Origin: Gammaproteobacteria bacterium
GTDB taxonomy: Bacteria; Pseudomonadota; Gammaproteobacteria; Arenicellales; CAJQKF01
Reading direction: 5' to 3'
Assembly (NCBI GenBank): GCA_030429665.1
Contig: JAUIEZ010000019.1
Location: forward strand, 1 to 52,639
Length of the DNA stretch: 52,639 nucleotides
Shown: piece after piece, positions 44,085 to 52,176 of the stretch
Layout: the number at the start of each line of letters is the position of its first letter
Position numbering within the stretch: the first letter of the stretch is position 1
The notes under the pieces: generated by a model
Database searches by the model: none
Told to the model about the DNA's origin: nothing
Seen by the model: only the letters and a program-made list of their open reading frames with translations
Made by a program: the position numbers and the translations under genes

Positions 44085-45007
44085 TGACCGCCGACGCCGT
44101 CAATCCGACCGAGACCGCGATCCGCGAGCGGCAGGTCCGGCGAAACTGGTTGCTGTGTGTGCCGGCTCTCGTGCTGCTGGTGTTCGCCGCTTCGGGCCCG
44201 CTGCTTATCGTGCTGGTGTATTCGTTTCTCGAACCGGGCGACTACAGCGGCGTGATCTGGAAATTTTCCACCGAGGGGTGGTTCCAGGTGGTGTTCAGTC
44301 GGGACATCTTCGACGAAACCATATCCCTCGCCGATGCTCACCTGTCCATCATCTGGCGCTCGGCGTCACTATCCCTGGCTACCACCGCCCTGACGTTGTT
44401 GTTCGGATTTCCGACGGCCTACTTCATCGCCACGCGGCCCGAAAGTCATCGCGCCGCATGGTTGTTCCTGATCACCATACCGTTCTGGACCAACTTGTTG
44501 ATTCGCACCTTCGCCATCATGGAAGTGGTGCGCAACGAGGGCATATTGAACTCCGCTCTCAAGGGGCTGGGCGTCATCGACGAGCCCATCCAGCTCCTGT
44601 ATACCGAAACCGCCGTGTTGATCGGCATGGTCTACGTCTACCTGCCGCTCATGGTCCTGCCGCTCTACGCGGCCATGGAACGGCTCGACTTCCGCCTCGT
44701 CGAGGCGGCCTACGACCTGTACGCTACGCGCCTCAGGGTGCTGCGCCGGGTGATCATCCCACTGGTCAAGCCGGGAATCGTGGCGGGATCGATTCTCGTG
44801 TTCGTGCCGTCCCTGGGCGCCTACGTGACGCCGCGCGTACTCGGCGGCGGCAAGAACATGATGCTCGGCAACCTTATCGAGCTGCAGTTCGGCCAGGGCC
44901 GCAATTGGCCGCTGGGCGCGGCGCTGTCCCTCACGCTGCTGGTCATCGTCACGGTGGCACTCCTTTTCTACGTTCGCAACGTGAGCAGGGGCTCGCGATA
45001 TGGCTGA
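44084..45007 (+). CDS. ABC transporter permease (PotB/PotH)
   Basis: 307 residues from ATG 44084. Six hydrophobic segments, from 'LLCVPALVLLVFAASGPLLIVLVYSFL' to 'AALSLTLLVIVTVALLFYV'. The EAA loop is 'EAAYDLYATRLRVLRRVIIPLVKPGI', which docks to the ATPase. Overlaps the ATPase gene by 1 nt and the second permease by 8 nt. Confidence 0.93.
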   Translation: MTADAVNPTETAIRERQVRRNWLLCVPALVLLVFAASGPLLIVLVYSFLEPGDYSGVIWKFSTEGWFQVVFSRDIFDETISLADAHLSIIWRSASLSLATTALTLLFGFPTAYFIATRPESHRAAWLFLITIPFWTNLLIRTFAIMEVVRNEGILNSALKGLGVIDEPIQLLYTETAVLIGMVYVYLPLMVLPLYAAMERLDFRLVEAAYDLYATRLRVLRRVIIPLVKPGIVAGSILVFVPSLGAYVTPRVLGGGKNMMLGNLIELQFGQGRNWPLGAALSLTLLVIVTVALLFYVRNVSRGSRYG

Positions 45008-45839
45008 ACCCGCTGCGCAGGCGAGACGCGGGCGGCGCTTCTCGGTCAAGAACCTGCCGGGCGTCACGGGCATGGCGATGCTTTGCTTCGTGCTCCTGTA
45101 CGCGCCCATCGTCACCCTGGTGACGTACTCGTTCAACGCCGGCGAATCCATTGCGCTCTGGGAGGGGTTTTCCTGGCGCTGGTACGCGGCGGCCTGGGAG
45201 AACGACACCGTCCAGGAGGCGGCCGTGCGCTCGTTCGTCGTGGCGCTGTTCGCCTCCGCGATCTCCACCACGCTCGCCACCATGGCCGCGCTGGGCACCA
45301 CCCGCACCGGACCGTTCCCGGGGCGCACCGCGATTTACGTGCTCATCAACCAGCCGCTGATGGTGCCGGAAATCGTGACCGCCGTCGCGCTGCTGATATT
45401 CTTCGCTTCGATCAAGGTGGCGACCGGGTACAGCGGCCTGGCGTACCTGATTGCGGCTCACTCGGCCTTCTGCGTTCCCTTCGCCTACCTGCCCATCCGC
45501 GCGCGGCTCGAGGGCATGGACCCGACGCTGGAGCTGGCCGCCGCAGACCTGTATGCATCGGACTGGATGGCCTTTAGTCGCGTCACGCTGCCGCTACTGA
45601 CCCCGGGCATCGTCGCCGGCGCCATGCTGGCGTTCGTCATCTCCCTGGACGACGTCGTCATCACCGAGTTCGTCAAGTCCGCCGGCCAGGACACGCTGCC
45701 GACCTACATGCTCGGGCAGCTCAGGCGGGCGATATCGCCGGAAGTCAACGCCATCTCCACGGCGCTGCTGGCCATCACGGTGGTCCTGCTGACGGCATTC
45801 TTCCTGCTCAGCCGCAAGCGCAGGGTTGACGGCGAGTAG
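45000..45839 (+). CDS. ABC transporter permease (PotC/PotI)
   Basis: 279 residues from ATG 45000. Six hydrophobic segments. EAA loop 'ELAAADLYASDWMAFSRVTLPLLTPGI'. 'SLDDVVITEFVKSAGQDTLPTYMLGQLRRAISPEVNAIST' is typical of PotC/PotI. With 44084 it forms the membrane channel. Last gene of the operon. Confidence 0.93.
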   Translation: MAEPAAQARRGRRFSVKNLPGVTGMAMLCFVLLYAPIVTLVTYSFNAGESIALWEGFSWRWYAAAWENDTVQEAAVRSFVVALFASAISTTLATMAALGTTRTGPFPGRTAIYVLINQPLMVPEIVTAVALLIFFASIKVATGYSGLAYLIAAHSAFCVPFAYLPIRARLEGMDPTLELAAADLYASDWMAFSRVTLPLLTPGIVAGAMLAFVISLDDVVITEFVKSAGQDTLPTYMLGQLRRAISPEVNAISTALLAITVVLLTAFFLLSRKRRVDGE

Positions 45840-45945
45840 AGGGGCCGAAGAGCCCTGGAATCGGCCAATTTTCGCCGCCAAAACCGGGGCAGGGGCTTGC
45901 CAATCGCGAAATCTCGTGTATCCTTGCCGGCTCGAAAAATTGCAC

Positions 45946-46022
45946 GCGCCCGTAGCTCAGTTGGATAGAGTACCTGGCTACGAACCAGGTGGTCGGAGGT
46001 TCGAATCCTTCCGGGCGCGCCA
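45946..46022 (+). tRNA. tRNA-Arg(ACG)
   Basis: 77 nt with encoded CCA. Acceptor stem GCGCCCG/CGGGCGC, D loop AGTTGGATAGA, anticodon loop CTACGAA (anticodon ACG), T loop GGTTCGAATCC. In E. coli it follows tRNA-Ser(GCU) directly; here about 10.6 kb separate them. The mobile zone begins right after its 3' end. Confidence 0.97.
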
Positions 46023-46409
46023 GTCCTGAAAAGAAATCAAAAGGATAGAGCGATCTCGTTCACGGATTGAACACCCTCCGCCTATTGAAAACGACGTGTA
46101 GCGCGACGTAAGTCGTTGATGCGCCATGGACGCGGGTCGTTGAGTACCTGGGTAGCGCACAGATGTTCGACTCGAGTCGGCCGGTTGAACTCACTAACAA
46201 TGACGGCTTACAACTTAATAGCGGTAATACTTGTTAAACGAATTCACTCCAACTGTCGGCCGAACCAGGACGTTCAAAGATGGTGACCGCTTTCGTACCA
46301 TTGAAAATCCGGATTTCCTCTTGTTCTCAACCTCCAATACACCCCAAGGTCGCCGACGTCAGGTAACTGGAGCAAATTTCGCCAGGCAGGTCAATCGACA
46401 GGATAAAAG
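46023..46409. other. Lower-GC region after tRNA-Arg
   Basis: About 390 bp, clearly lower in GC than the flanks. No frame shows coding character and no RNA gene is seen. I looked for a second copy of the tRNA-Arg 3' end as an integration scar and did not find one in this window. Confidence 0.4.
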
Positions 46410-46670
46410 TCAACAGGGTCCGAAAAGCGTCCGATACACCTGTTCTGCACTTTCTATCACCGCGAAACGACTTTTAGGAACATCTCGGATCTCAGGACGC
46501 TCAGCTTTCACTCCTTCAGCGTTGGCTTTCGTGTGGCGTGATACGCGAAAATCTTCGAGGCTTGGAAGTTGCTCTCGAGGTTTCCCTCCGAAGTACAAGA
46601 ACGGACCGAGATCAAGGGCCACTTCGTTGAAGTAGATCCAAAGTACGCAGCCGGAAGGTTTTTCTGCCAA
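46410..46670 (-). pseudogene. C-terminal fragment of an unknown protein cut off by the IS element
   Basis: 86-residue minus-strand frame. From 'WIYFNEVALDLGPFLYFGG' to 'AEQVYRTLFGPC' it has normal protein character (aromatic core, 'HTKANAEGVKAERPEIRDV'), but the first ~10 residues run into the transposase side and no start is apparent. It looks like the 3' end of a gene whose 5' part was lost when the IS21-type element inserted or recombined. It vaguely recalls restriction-associated proteins; I cannot name the family. Confidence 0.45.
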
Positions 46671-46690
46671 GGCGGTATGGACTTTTTGCT

Positions 46691-47829
46691 TTGCAGCGGT
46701 TCAAGAAGGACATTGCCGACCGTCTTGGGGTGCACCCCAAGACGGTCGGGCGCGCCCTCAAGCGGGGCGGTCCGCCGTCGCGTAGCCGCAAGCGCGAACG
46801 CTTCGCCAAGTTGAAGCCGTATAGGGCGCGGATCGACGCACTGCTTACCGAAGGGGTGTGGAACGCCACGGTGATTTACCGGGAGATACAGGCGCTGGGT
46901 TATACCGGCAAGGACACGGTGCTGCGGGACTACATCCGGCCGAAGCGGGTGTTGCGCCCGTCGCGTGCGACGGTACGGTTCGAGACGGATCCCGGCGAGC
47001 AACTGCAGCACGACTGGGGCGAGATCGTCGTACCGGTGTCCGGTGAGGACACCAGGGTATACATCGCAGTCAACGTGCTGGGCTATTCCCGCCGCTTGCA
47101 TGTCTTCGCCGCGCCGCGCTGTGACGCCGAGCATACCTACGAGAGCCTGGTGCAGCGTTTGCCTGGTTCGGCGGCGCGACGCGCACCGTCTGGGTCGACA
47201 ACCAGAAGTCGGCGGTATTAGCGCACCGCCCTGGGGCCGTGCGCTTCAACGAGCGGTTCCAGGGGCTGGCGCGCCACTACGGTTTCCGGCCGAAGGCCTG
47301 CCGGCCCTATCGGGCCCGCACCAAGGGCAAGGTGGAACGGATGGTGGGTTACGTCAAGCAGCACTTCTTCCAGCGCTACCGCGCCTTCGAGAGCCTGGCG
47401 CACCTGAACCAGCTGCTCGAGGCCTGGCTCGTCGAAGAGGCGGATCAGCGGGTTCACGGCACCGTGCACGAGGTGGTCGCCGCCCGCTTTGCGCGCGAGC
47501 GACCCCATTTGAACCCGCTGCCCGTGCACCGGTTCGATACGCGCTACGTCCAGACCCGGGTGGTCGGCTGGGATGCCTACGTCGATGTGCGGGGGAACCG
47601 CTACTCGGTACCAGCGGCCTGTTGCGGCCAGAGCGTGACCTGCCTGATCAGCCTGGACGGGGAGCTGACCGTCCGTCAGGGCTCCCGGGAGGTGGCCCGG
47701 CATCGTCTGGCGCCGGCGACGGCGGGATGGCAGACGGTCCGCGAACACCACCAGCGCTTGTGGGCCCAGGTGGCGGTCGAGGCGCGGGCACTGTCGATCT
47801 ATGAGGAGGTGGCCAATGCAGCTGGATAA
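46691..47829 (+). pseudogene. istA: istA transposase, frameshifted and 5'-truncated
   Basis: Residues from 'LQRFKKDIADRLGVHPKTVGRALK' (helix-turn-helix) through 'LQHDWGEIVVPV' (catalytic DDE region) lie in one frame up to about 47150. The continuation 'FAWFGGATRTVWVDNQKSAVLAH' (second catalytic Asp), 'RFNERFQGLARHYGFRPKACRPYRARTKGKVER' and the rest lie in the -1 frame from 47155 to the stop at 47829. One base appears to be missing near 47150-47154. The N-terminal ~20 residues of a normal IstA are also absent. Either true decay or a sequencing indel; the missing N-terminus favours decay. Confidence 0.85.
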
Positions 47830-48595
47830 CCTGTTTAGCGCGCTGAAGCTCGATCACCTCGCCGCCCAGTGCGATGCCATCCTCGAACAGGCGGCGAAAA
47901 AGGATCTCGGCTACCGGGAGGTGCTGACCGAGGCGCTAGCCTGCGAGTGGGCCGGGCGCAAGCAGAGGGGCACCGAATCGCGCCTCTCCCAGGCCCGACT
48001 GCCCTGGATCAAGACCCTGGAGCAGTTCGATCTCGCCTTCCAGCCTTCCATCGACCGCAAGGTGATCCGCGACCTCTCCTCCTTAAGCTTCGTCGGACGC
48101 GCGGAAAACGTGGTACTGCTGGGACCTCCGGGAGTCGGCAAGACCCACCCGGCCATCGCCCTGGCGATCAAGGCCGCCGAGGCCGGGAACCGGATCCTGT
48201 TCCTGACCCTTGAGCAACTCATGACCAAGCTCTCGCGGGCCCGGCAGGAGAACCGACTGGAACGCCAGTTGCAGCAGTTGACCTATCCGAAACTCCTGGT
48301 CCTCGACGAGATCGGCTACCTGCCGCTCTCCCGCGACGAAGCCAGCCTGTTCTTCCGCCTGGTCGCCAGGCGATACGAGAAGGCCTCGATGATCCTGACC
48401 AGCAACAAGAGCTACGTCGACTGGGGAGAGATCTTCGGCGACACCGTGCTGGCCACAGCCATCCTCGATCGCCTGCTTCACCACGCCACCACCATCAACA
48501 TCAAGGGCGAAAGCTACCGGCTCAAGGAGAAACGAAAGGCCGGACTACTCAATGAACCCGAAGTACCTGCGGAGGAAACGGCCAATCAGGGCTAG
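47816..48595 (+). CDS. istB: IS21-family helper ATPase IstB
   Basis: 259 residues from ATG 47816, with GAGGAGG at 47803-47809. AAA+ ATPase that assists IstA. Walker A 'LGPPGVGKTHPA' has Pro where IstB proteins almost always have Leu (GKTHLA). 'LLVLDEIGYLPLSRDEASLFF' is Walker B, and 'SMILTSNKSYVDWGEIFGD' is the sensor region. Overlaps istA by 14 nt. Intact in length but without an active istA. Confidence 0.93.
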   Translation: MQLDNLFSALKLDHLAAQCDAILEQAAKKDLGYREVLTEALACEWAGRKQRGTESRLSQARLPWIKTLEQFDLAFQPSIDRKVIRDLSSLSFVGRAENVVLLGPPGVGKTHPAIALAIKAAEAGNRILFLTLEQLMTKLSRARQENRLERQLQQLTYPKLLVLDEIGYLPLSRDEASLFFRLVARRYEKASMILTSNKSYVDWGEIFGDTVLATAILDRLLHHATTINIKGESYRLKEKRKAGLLNEPEVPAEETANQG

Positions 48596-48686
48596 CCTCC
48601 CAACAAAGACACTTCAACCGACGATCAGGGGACATCTTATCCCGGCAAAAAACGAACATCGATGCTCGGCGTTGACGAAAACTATC

Positions 48687-48782
48687 TTTGTTCCGGTAGA
48701 ACCGGAGGAAGTCATCCGGGCTGAGACCGTTCAGCGAGCCGTGCGGCCTGAGTTCGTTGTACTCGCTTCGCCAGTGTTCGGT
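48687..48782 (-). pseudogene. C-terminal remnant of an IS3-family transposase
   Basis: Codes for 'EHWRSEYNELRPHGSLNGLSPDDFLRFYRNK', the end of an IS3-type OrfB (W..EYN..RPHxSL). Nothing of the catalytic core remains. It is fused in frame to the accessory-gene remnant at 48783. Confidence 0.75.
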
Positions 48783-49199
48783 GACCACGCGATGGTCCCT
48801 GGCCTCCAAGGCCAGGAAGAGCTCGTTCGCAAAGGCGATGGCTTTGTCCAACCCTGTCTGGGTGACGGTGAGGTCGACGAGCAGCTTTTTCGCTGGCTTG
48901 AGGGACTTGCCGTGCCAGGAGAGGCGGCCGGCCTCGAACAGCGGTTTGGCTCCGCCTACCAGCGGATGTCGGTCGGGCAGTTGTCGCTGTGCTGTGCGCT
49001 TCCGCCGAGGCTGCTGGTCGCGCGGCTTCGGGAGGGACCGGGCCCGCTTCGGTAGGGCTCCGTCCCGCGTCCACTTGAGCCGGTCCCCCGGACGCGGTAC
49101 GTCTAGCAGCGTGCAGACGCGTGCCATGTAGTTCAACGAGACGCCGAACCGGGCCGCCACCCGGAGCATGGCTGGGACCAGACCATCCCGTACAGTGTT
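48783..49199 (-). pseudogene. Internally deleted HTH-type accessory gene
   Basis: About 139 codons. The start 'VRDGLVPAMLRVAARFGVSLNYMARVCTLLDVPRP' and the end 'KSLKPAKKLLVDLTVTQTGLDKAIAFANELFLALEARDHRVV' match, as I recall them, the ends of a protein family common in accessory regions. Members normally have a 'GYWAKL...RPGD' stretch after VPRP; here VPRP runs straight into GDRLKW, so a short segment was lost between two RP repeats. The C-terminal part is replaced by the IS3 tail. Function of the family is unknown to me. Confidence 0.55.
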
Positions 49200-49337
49200 T
49201 CTCAACTGACCGGGCCGCCGTCGGTTGCATCCGGCGACGCCGATGCCTGCGTTGTGTCTTGTTCCACTGTCACAATGCGCGACTGACCCCACATCCGCCC
49301 GCCAGCGCTCATTAAGGTGGCGCACTGCGCGGATTGA

Positions 49338-49386
49338 TGATACAAATCCTCGGTACACAGGGTCTATACGTCGAGTATTTGTATCA
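49338..49386. promoter_or_regulatory. Perfect 10-bp inverted repeat before abiEi
   Basis: TGATACAAAT (49338-49347) and ATTTGTATCA (49377-49386) are exact reverse complements 29 bp apart. The right arm touches the ATG of abiEi. AbiEi antitoxins repress their own promoters through inverted repeats, so this is the likely operator. No Shine-Dalgarno sequence fits between the arm and the ATG, so the transcript may be almost leaderless. Confidence 0.65.
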
Positions 49387-50004
49387 ATGGTAAAGCCCCG
49401 AACGCAGCGTGAGCTCGCCCAAACCCTGCTGAAGAAGCAGGGAATCATGCGCCTGCTCGAGCTGCGCGAGGCCGGCGTGACAGCGGCGACAATGAGTCGT
49501 ATGGAGCGGGCCGGTGAGGTTATCCGCCTGTCGCGGGGCGTCTATCAGCTGCCAGATGCCGACCTGGACCCCAATCACAGCCTGGCGGAGGCCGCGAAGC
49601 GGGTACCCAAAGGCATCGTGTGTCTCGTCTCGGCTCTGGCATTCCATGGCCTGACCGACCAGCTACCGCCGAAAGTCTGGATGGCGATCGGACCCAAGGA
49701 CTGGGCGCCGCAGCACAGCGGTACGGGCATCCGCATTGTGCGTTTCACAGACAGCCTGCTGAGGGAGGGCATCGAGACGCACGTGATCGAAGGCGTGTCG
49801 GTGAAAGTCTTCGGCGTGGCCAAGACGGTGGCAGATTGCTTCCGACATCGCGGCAAAGTGGGCCTGTCCGTCGCGGTCGAGGGGCTCCAGGAGGCGCTGA
49901 GGCAACGCAAGGCGACTCCGGCGGAAATCGCTCGTCAAGCCGAGAAGGGCGGGGTGTCCACAGTCGTGCGGCCGTATCTCGAGGCACTGACCGCCAATGC
50001 CTAG
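49387..50004 (+). CDS. abiEi: Type IV antitoxin AbiEi
   Basis: 205 residues from ATG 49387. N-terminal winged helix ('QGIMRLLELREAGVTAATMSRMERAGEVIRLSRGVYQLPD', about 17-58) and a C-terminal domain with 'VCLVSALAFHGLT', 'RIVRFTDSLLREGIETHVIEGVSVKVFGVAKTVADCFRHR', typical of AbiEi. It represses the operon and blocks toxin action without direct binding (type IV), as known for AbiE. First gene of a run of four overlapping genes. Confidence 0.9.
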   Translation: MVKPRTQRELAQTLLKKQGIMRLLELREAGVTAATMSRMERAGEVIRLSRGVYQLPDADLDPNHSLAEAAKRVPKGIVCLVSALAFHGLTDQLPPKVWMAIGPKDWAPQHSGTGIRIVRFTDSLLREGIETHVIEGVSVKVFGVAKTVADCFRHRGKVGLSVAVEGLQEALRQRKATPAEIARQAEKGGVSTVVRPYLEALTANA

Positions 50005-50872
50005 GGAGATCAAAAACGTCGGCGCCTCCGTTCGGGCGCGTCTGCAGAATCTCTCCCGGGAAACGGGACAGAGTTTCGAGCTGATACTCACCCGCTATGC
50101 GTTGGAACGCCTGCTTTACCGTCTCAGCACGTCGGCCTTCTCGGACCGATTCGTGCTCAAGGGCGCGATGCTGCTGACGAGCTGGTTCACGGACCCACAC
50201 CGTGCTACGCGTGATCTCGACCTGTTGGGGTTCGGCGATCCAAGCCCGGAGGCGGTGGTCGCAGCATTCCGGGAGATTCTCTCGATCGACGTCGACGATG
50301 GCGTCGAATTCGAGTCGAACGCGGTACGTGTCGACCAGATCCGGGAGGAGCTCGAGTACGGCGGACTGCGGCTGCGCACGACCGCATCGATCAGTGGTTC
50401 CCGTATCGCTGTAACAGTCGACGTCGCATTCGGAGACGCGTTGGAGCCGGGTGCCGAGGTCATCGACTACCCGTGCATGCTGGACCTTCCCGCACCTCGC
50501 CTGCGCGCGTACGCCCGCGAAACGGTGATTGCCGAGAAATTCCAGGCCATGGTGGCGCTTGGGCGCGTGAACAGCCGGATGAAGGACTTCTATGACATCT
50601 GGCTCCTCAGCCAGTCGTTTCCGTTCGACGACGACCGACTGGCACGCGCAATCGCCGCGACCTTCGAACGGCGCGAGACCGCGGTCCCGGTCGACCGACC
50701 GGATACGCTTACCCCTGCATTCGCCGAGGATAAGCAGAAGCAGCGTCAGTGGAACGCTATTCTGGACAACGTGGCGCTTCGTCCCGGCAGCCTGCCTGAG
50801 GTGATCGAAGGTGTTGCCGGATTCATCATGCCTCACGCGATCGCGGCAGCGAAGATCGGCGGGAGCTCTTGA
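49997..50872 (+). CDS. abiEii: Type IV toxin AbiEii (nucleotidyltransferase)
   Basis: 291 residues. Nucleotidyltransferase-fold toxin: 'FVLKGAMLLTSWF' (the G-x motif), 'RATRDLDLLGFGD' (D-x-D), 'VIAEKFQAMVALG' and 'SRMKDFYDIWLLS' are the four AbiEii motifs, all intact. Related toxins (MenT) add nucleotides to tRNA acceptor ends and stop translation. The start overlaps abiEi by 8 nt, the stop overlaps mukF by 3-4 nt. Confidence 0.92.
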   Translation: MPREIKNVGASVRARLQNLSRETGQSFELILTRYALERLLYRLSTSAFSDRFVLKGAMLLTSWFTDPHRATRDLDLLGFGDPSPEAVVAAFREILSIDVDDGVEFESNAVRVDQIREELEYGGLRLRTTASISGSRIAVTVDVAFGDALEPGAEVIDYPCMLDLPAPRLRAYARETVIAEKFQAMVALGRVNSRMKDFYDIWLLSQSFPFDDDRLARAIAATFERRETAVPVDRPDTLTPAFAEDKQKQRQWNAILDNVALRPGSLPEVIEGVAGFIMPHAIAAAKIGGSS

Positions 50873-52176
50873 CGCCATCGGATCCGAGCCGCCTCATTGC
50901 CGCACTTGCCCGAGAACGAATCAATTTCGATCTGAAAACGCTCGACCTGTGCTTTCTTGCCGGCCTTTACCTGCGAGCCGACCGGGCGTCGCTCGCGTCT
51001 TTCGAAGAGGACGTGCTGATCGACATGTTCGAGCAGGTATGCGACGTGGTGGATCCGGGCGCAGAGCGCCCACGCAAGCGTGCGACCCACGCCATCCAAC
51101 GGCTCCGCGACCAGCGCATGCTGGCTCGGGTGGACGGCGCCGGCATCGTTCGATCCGGTGAGTACACGCTGACCCGACTGGCGGCCGCGGTCGTCGAGTA
51201 CTTCCTCGCCGATGAAGCACTCACACGCGAGAGCTTGACCCTGCTCACGGGCACGCTTCGGGCTCAGCTTGCCGAGATCCTCGCGGCGGCCAGGCGTGCT
51301 GACACCGAGGACGCCTGGCGGGAGCATGTGGTGGCTCCCCTGCGGATAACCGTTGGAGATCTCGTTGGCGGCATTGAGCGCCGGCAGCGGGGACTCGATT
51401 CACAACAGGAAGAGGTGCAGGCAGAGATCGCCAAACTCCTGCAGGTGGATTGGTTCGGCGCCGTCGATCGATGCCAGTCGCTGCTCGACACGACTACCAA
51501 TACGCTGCGGGAACTCAACGAGGTCCTGCTCCGCGACACCCATCACTTCGTCGCGCTGCTGCAAGAGATTCAGGCCTTGGCTTCCGAGGCGGAGCAGGCC
51601 GAGCCCGAAGAGGCGGTGCAACGCGTCATCGAGCACGTCGATCGCATAGCGGCCTGGGGCGGCGCCCGGCAGCGCGCGTGGTCGGAGTATTACCAATACG
51701 TTCATCGCTATCTTCGCGATGTCGTACGCCTCGACCCCGACCGAGCGTTGAGTCAGCGGCTGCGCGAGCAGGTCGCGAACTGGCCGTCGACACCGTTCCA
51801 CTTGCTCGTGGCGGCGGCACCCTCAATCCGGCTGCTCCGTCCCCTCGAATCACGTGCCCCGCGCCCCGCTGTCATGAGGCCACGTACGGACCGGGAGGGC
51901 TCGCCCGATCTTGTCGATCGGGAAGATGCCGGCCTGAACATCGAGACATTGGTGGAAGGCGCGCTGGCCACAGGCGCTCGATCCTTGGCCGAGGTGACCG
52001 AGTGGGTGCTACCGCAGTTTCCCGCTGATCTTCGTTACGCTGTCACAGGCCGGGTGGCCGCCGTGCTCGCGCGCATCACCCGGACACGCAGCGCGTTTGA
52101 GCGTCCGTGGCGTACCGTTGCGCCACGCCTGGAAGTGGAGGACTGGGAGCTGCCGAGGGAGGGAGAGCGACGGTGA
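50869..52176 (+). CDS. mukF: MukF/JetA-like kleisin of an SMC complex
   Basis: 435 residues (E. coli MukF 440) from TTG 50869, which overlaps the abiEii stop as TTGA. N-terminal winged helix ('ATHAIQRLRDQRMLARVDG', 'EYTLTRLAAAVVEYFLADEALTRESLTLLTG', about 60-130). Long helical and coiled-coil middle ('RQRGLDSQQEEVQAEIAKLLQVDWFGAVDRCQSLLDTTTNTLRELNEVL', about 165-260), then a linker and a C-terminal winged helix ('LVEGALATGARSLAEVTEWVLPQFP'). The match to MukF is distant but runs end to end. MukF bridges two SMC heads and binds MukE. In Wadjet/MksBEF defence, the same fold is called JetA/MksF. Confidence 0.88.
   Translation: MTPSDPSRLIAALARERINFDLKTLDLCFLAGLYLRADRASLASFEEDVLIDMFEQVCDVVDPGAERPRKRATHAIQRLRDQRMLARVDGAGIVRSGEYTLTRLAAAVVEYFLADEALTRESLTLLTGTLRAQLAEILAAARRADTEDAWREHVVAPLRITVGDLVGGIERRQRGLDSQQEEVQAEIAKLLQVDWFGAVDRCQSLLDTTTNTLRELNEVLLRDTHHFVALLQEIQALASEAEQAEPEEAVQRVIEHVDRIAAWGGARQRAWSEYYQYVHRYLRDVVRLDPDRALSQRLREQVANWPSTPFHLLVAAAPSIRLLRPLESRAPRPAVMRPRTDREGSPDLVDREDAGLNIETLVEGALATGARSLAEVTEWVLPQFPADLRYAVTGRVAAVLARITRTRSAFERPWRTVAPRLEVEDWELPREGERR

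Larger units (their letters stand above)
46691..48640 (+). mobile_element. Decayed IS21-family element
   Basis: Contains an istA pseudogene and an istB gene in the usual overlapping order. There is no room at the left for the IS21 terminal repeats, because the truncated minus-strand frame ends about 20 bp before istA coding sequence. The right end is not sharply defined; 'GGGGACA' at 48626-48632 might be the terminus. I found no matching left inverted repeat. Confidence 0.75.

Noticed and set aside
45946..46700. tRNA-Arg as integration site of an island with an att repeat
   Set aside because: No integrase and no second copy of the tRNA 3' end in the window; the far end may lie outside.
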